Positions 4,748 through 5,695 of a stretch of DNA of 5,695 nucleotides are shown here, piece after piece. The stretch is from positions 1-5,695 of the forward strand of contig CAXGIQ010000089.1 of assembly GCA_964009845.1 (NCBI GenBank), given 5' to 3'. The DNA is from UBA7312 sp002715345. GTDB lineage: Bacteria; Bacteroidota; Bacteroidia; Flavobacteriales; UBA7312. A model generated the notes under the pieces. The model ran no database searches. It was not told where the DNA came from and worked only from the letters and a program-made list of their open reading frames with translations. The position numbers were made by a program, and so were the translations under genes. Every line of letters begins with the position of its first letter. The first letter of the stretch is position 1.

Positions 4748-5695
4748 TTATCCATTCATGGTAACTAGAAATTCCTCATTACTATCTGTTCGAAGCATTC
4801 GATCCTTCATGAACTCTATAGATTCTACAGGAGTCATGTCTGCAAGGTGGTTTCGTAAAATCCAAATCTTCTGGGTTACATCATCACCTAGTAGAAGGTC
4901 TTCTCTACGTGTACTAGAAGAAGTGACATCAATAGCAGGGTAAATTCTTCTGTTAGATATTTTTCTATCTAATTGAAGTTCCATGTTACCAGTTCCTTTA
5001 AACTCTTCAAAAATAACCTCATCCATTTTACTACCAGTCTCTGTTAAGGCAGTAGCAAGGATGGTTAAAGAGCCACCGTTTTCAATTTTACGAGCTGCAC
5101 CGAAGAATCGCTTTGGTTTTTGTAAAGCATTTGCATCTACACCTCCCGTTAAGATTTTTCCTGAAGCTGGTTGTACGGTGTTATATGCTCTTGCCAACCT
5201 AGTAATTGAGTCTAATAGAATAACTACATCATGTCCGCATTCTACTAATCTTTTCGCTTTTTCTAATACGATATTCGCAATCTTTACATGTCTGTCGGCT
5301 GGCTCATCAAAAGTAGAAGCAATTACTTCTGCATTTACGCTACGAGCCATATCTGTAACTTCTTCCGGTCTTTCGTCAATCAGTAATATCATCATGTACG
5401 CTTCAGGATGATTGGCCGCGATAGCATTTGCTACTTCTTTTAGAAGAACTGTTTTGCCTGTTTTTGGCTGAGCTACAATCAATCCTCTTTGACCTTTTCC
5501 AATCGGAGCAAAAAGATCAATCATTCTCGTAGAAAGCGAGCTTTTTCCATTATCTGTTAGTTTGAACTTTTCATCAGGAAAAAGAGGTGTTAAAAATTCA
5601 AATGGAACACGATCTCTAACAATGTTTGGATCACGGCCATTGATTTTATCAACCTTAATTAATGGAAAATACTTTTCACCCCTTTTAGGTGGGCG
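4748..5695 (-). CDS. rho: Transcription termination factor Rho, C-terminal 315 residues (5' end outside window)
   Basis: Rho is the hexameric RNA-dependent ATPase that translocates along nascent RNA and dislodges RNA polymerase. The reading frame is open to the right edge, so the visible part starts at RPPKRGEKYF, near Escherichia coli residue 104. The Met at 5522-5524 is internal, because conserved Rho sequence continues upstream of it. In visible-part numbering: GKGQRGLIVA at 67-75; Walker A QPKTGKT at 76-82; LLIDERPEEVTDM at 104-116; Walker B VVILLDSITRLARAYN at 157-172; Q-loop LTGGVDANAL at 182-191; R-loop GTGNMEL at 234-240. The ATPase core looks intact and the C-terminus ends at the family's usual point. 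The N-terminal RNA-binding domain, and any Bacteroidota-type extension, lies beyond 5695. It converges on the exported-protein gene across a shared terminator. Confidence 0.98.
   Translation of the reverse strand, partial: RPPKRGEKYFPLIKVDKINGRDPNIVRDRVPFEFLTPLFPDEKFKLTDNGKSSLSTRMIDLFAPIGKGQRGLIVAQPKTGKTVLLKEVANAIAANHPEAYMMILLIDERPEEVTDMARSVNAEVIASTFDEPADRHVKIANIVLEKAKRLVECGHDVVILLDSITRLARAYNTVQPASGKILTGGVDANALQKPKRFFGAARKIENGGSLTILATALTETGSKMDEVIFEEFKGTGNMELQLDRKISNRRIYPAIDVTSSSTRREDLLLGDDVTQKIWILRNHLADMTPVESIEFMKDRMLRTDSNEEFLVTMNG

Noticed and set aside
4983..5411. 142-codon plus-strand open frame within rho
   Set aside because: It is antisense to the highly conserved Rho ATPase core. The long open frame reflects constrained codons on the real strand.

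Overview
The window looks like chromosomal DNA from an AT-rich member of the Bacteroidota, probably Flavobacteriia-like. Three things point there. The Mpl, Rho and TM2-domain proteins read like flavobacterial versions. Start codons lack clear Shine-Dalgarno sequences. Several upstream regions carry the TAnnTTTG -7 element used by the Bacteroidota primary sigma factor. No rRNA, tRNA, CRISPR array, insertion sequence or phage gene was seen.

Layout. At the left edge (1-86, minus) is the N-terminus of a YqgE/AlgH family protein, apparently with a TTG start. Divergent from it is a small, complete single-domain cupin (148-483, plus). Positions 486-610 (minus) hold the C-terminal relic of a phosphinothricin/methionine-sulfone-type GNAT acetyltransferase, broken by a frameshift. 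Next is a metallo-beta-lactamase-fold hydrolase (613-1455, minus), divergent from the muropeptide-recycling ligase gene mpl (1528-2862, plus).

From 2857 to 4718 lies a block of envelope genes: a 99-aa signal-peptide protein with two membrane segments, a TM2-domain protein and a DUF2752 membrane protein (all minus), then a divergent 274-aa exported protein (plus) with a Bacteroidota-type beta-rich N-terminal part and a C-terminal 'WD..EDDDRV' domain. A strong hairpin terminator separates the TM2 gene from the 99-aa gene. Another lies between the exported protein gene and the converging transcription terminator gene rho (4748-5695, minus), whose 5' part is outside the window.

How the genes relate. 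Mpl (peptidoglycan recycling) and Rho (transcription termination) are housekeeping. The TM2, DUF2752 and 99-aa genes may form a small membrane module: they are co-oriented, two share the sequence at the signal cleavage site (A|AFPV.T), and two share a 12-base upstream motif. Their function is unknown. I see no convincing new defence or mobile system. The points most worth checking are the GNAT relic, the hairpin in the leader of the 99-aa gene, and the uncharacterised membrane/exported cluster.
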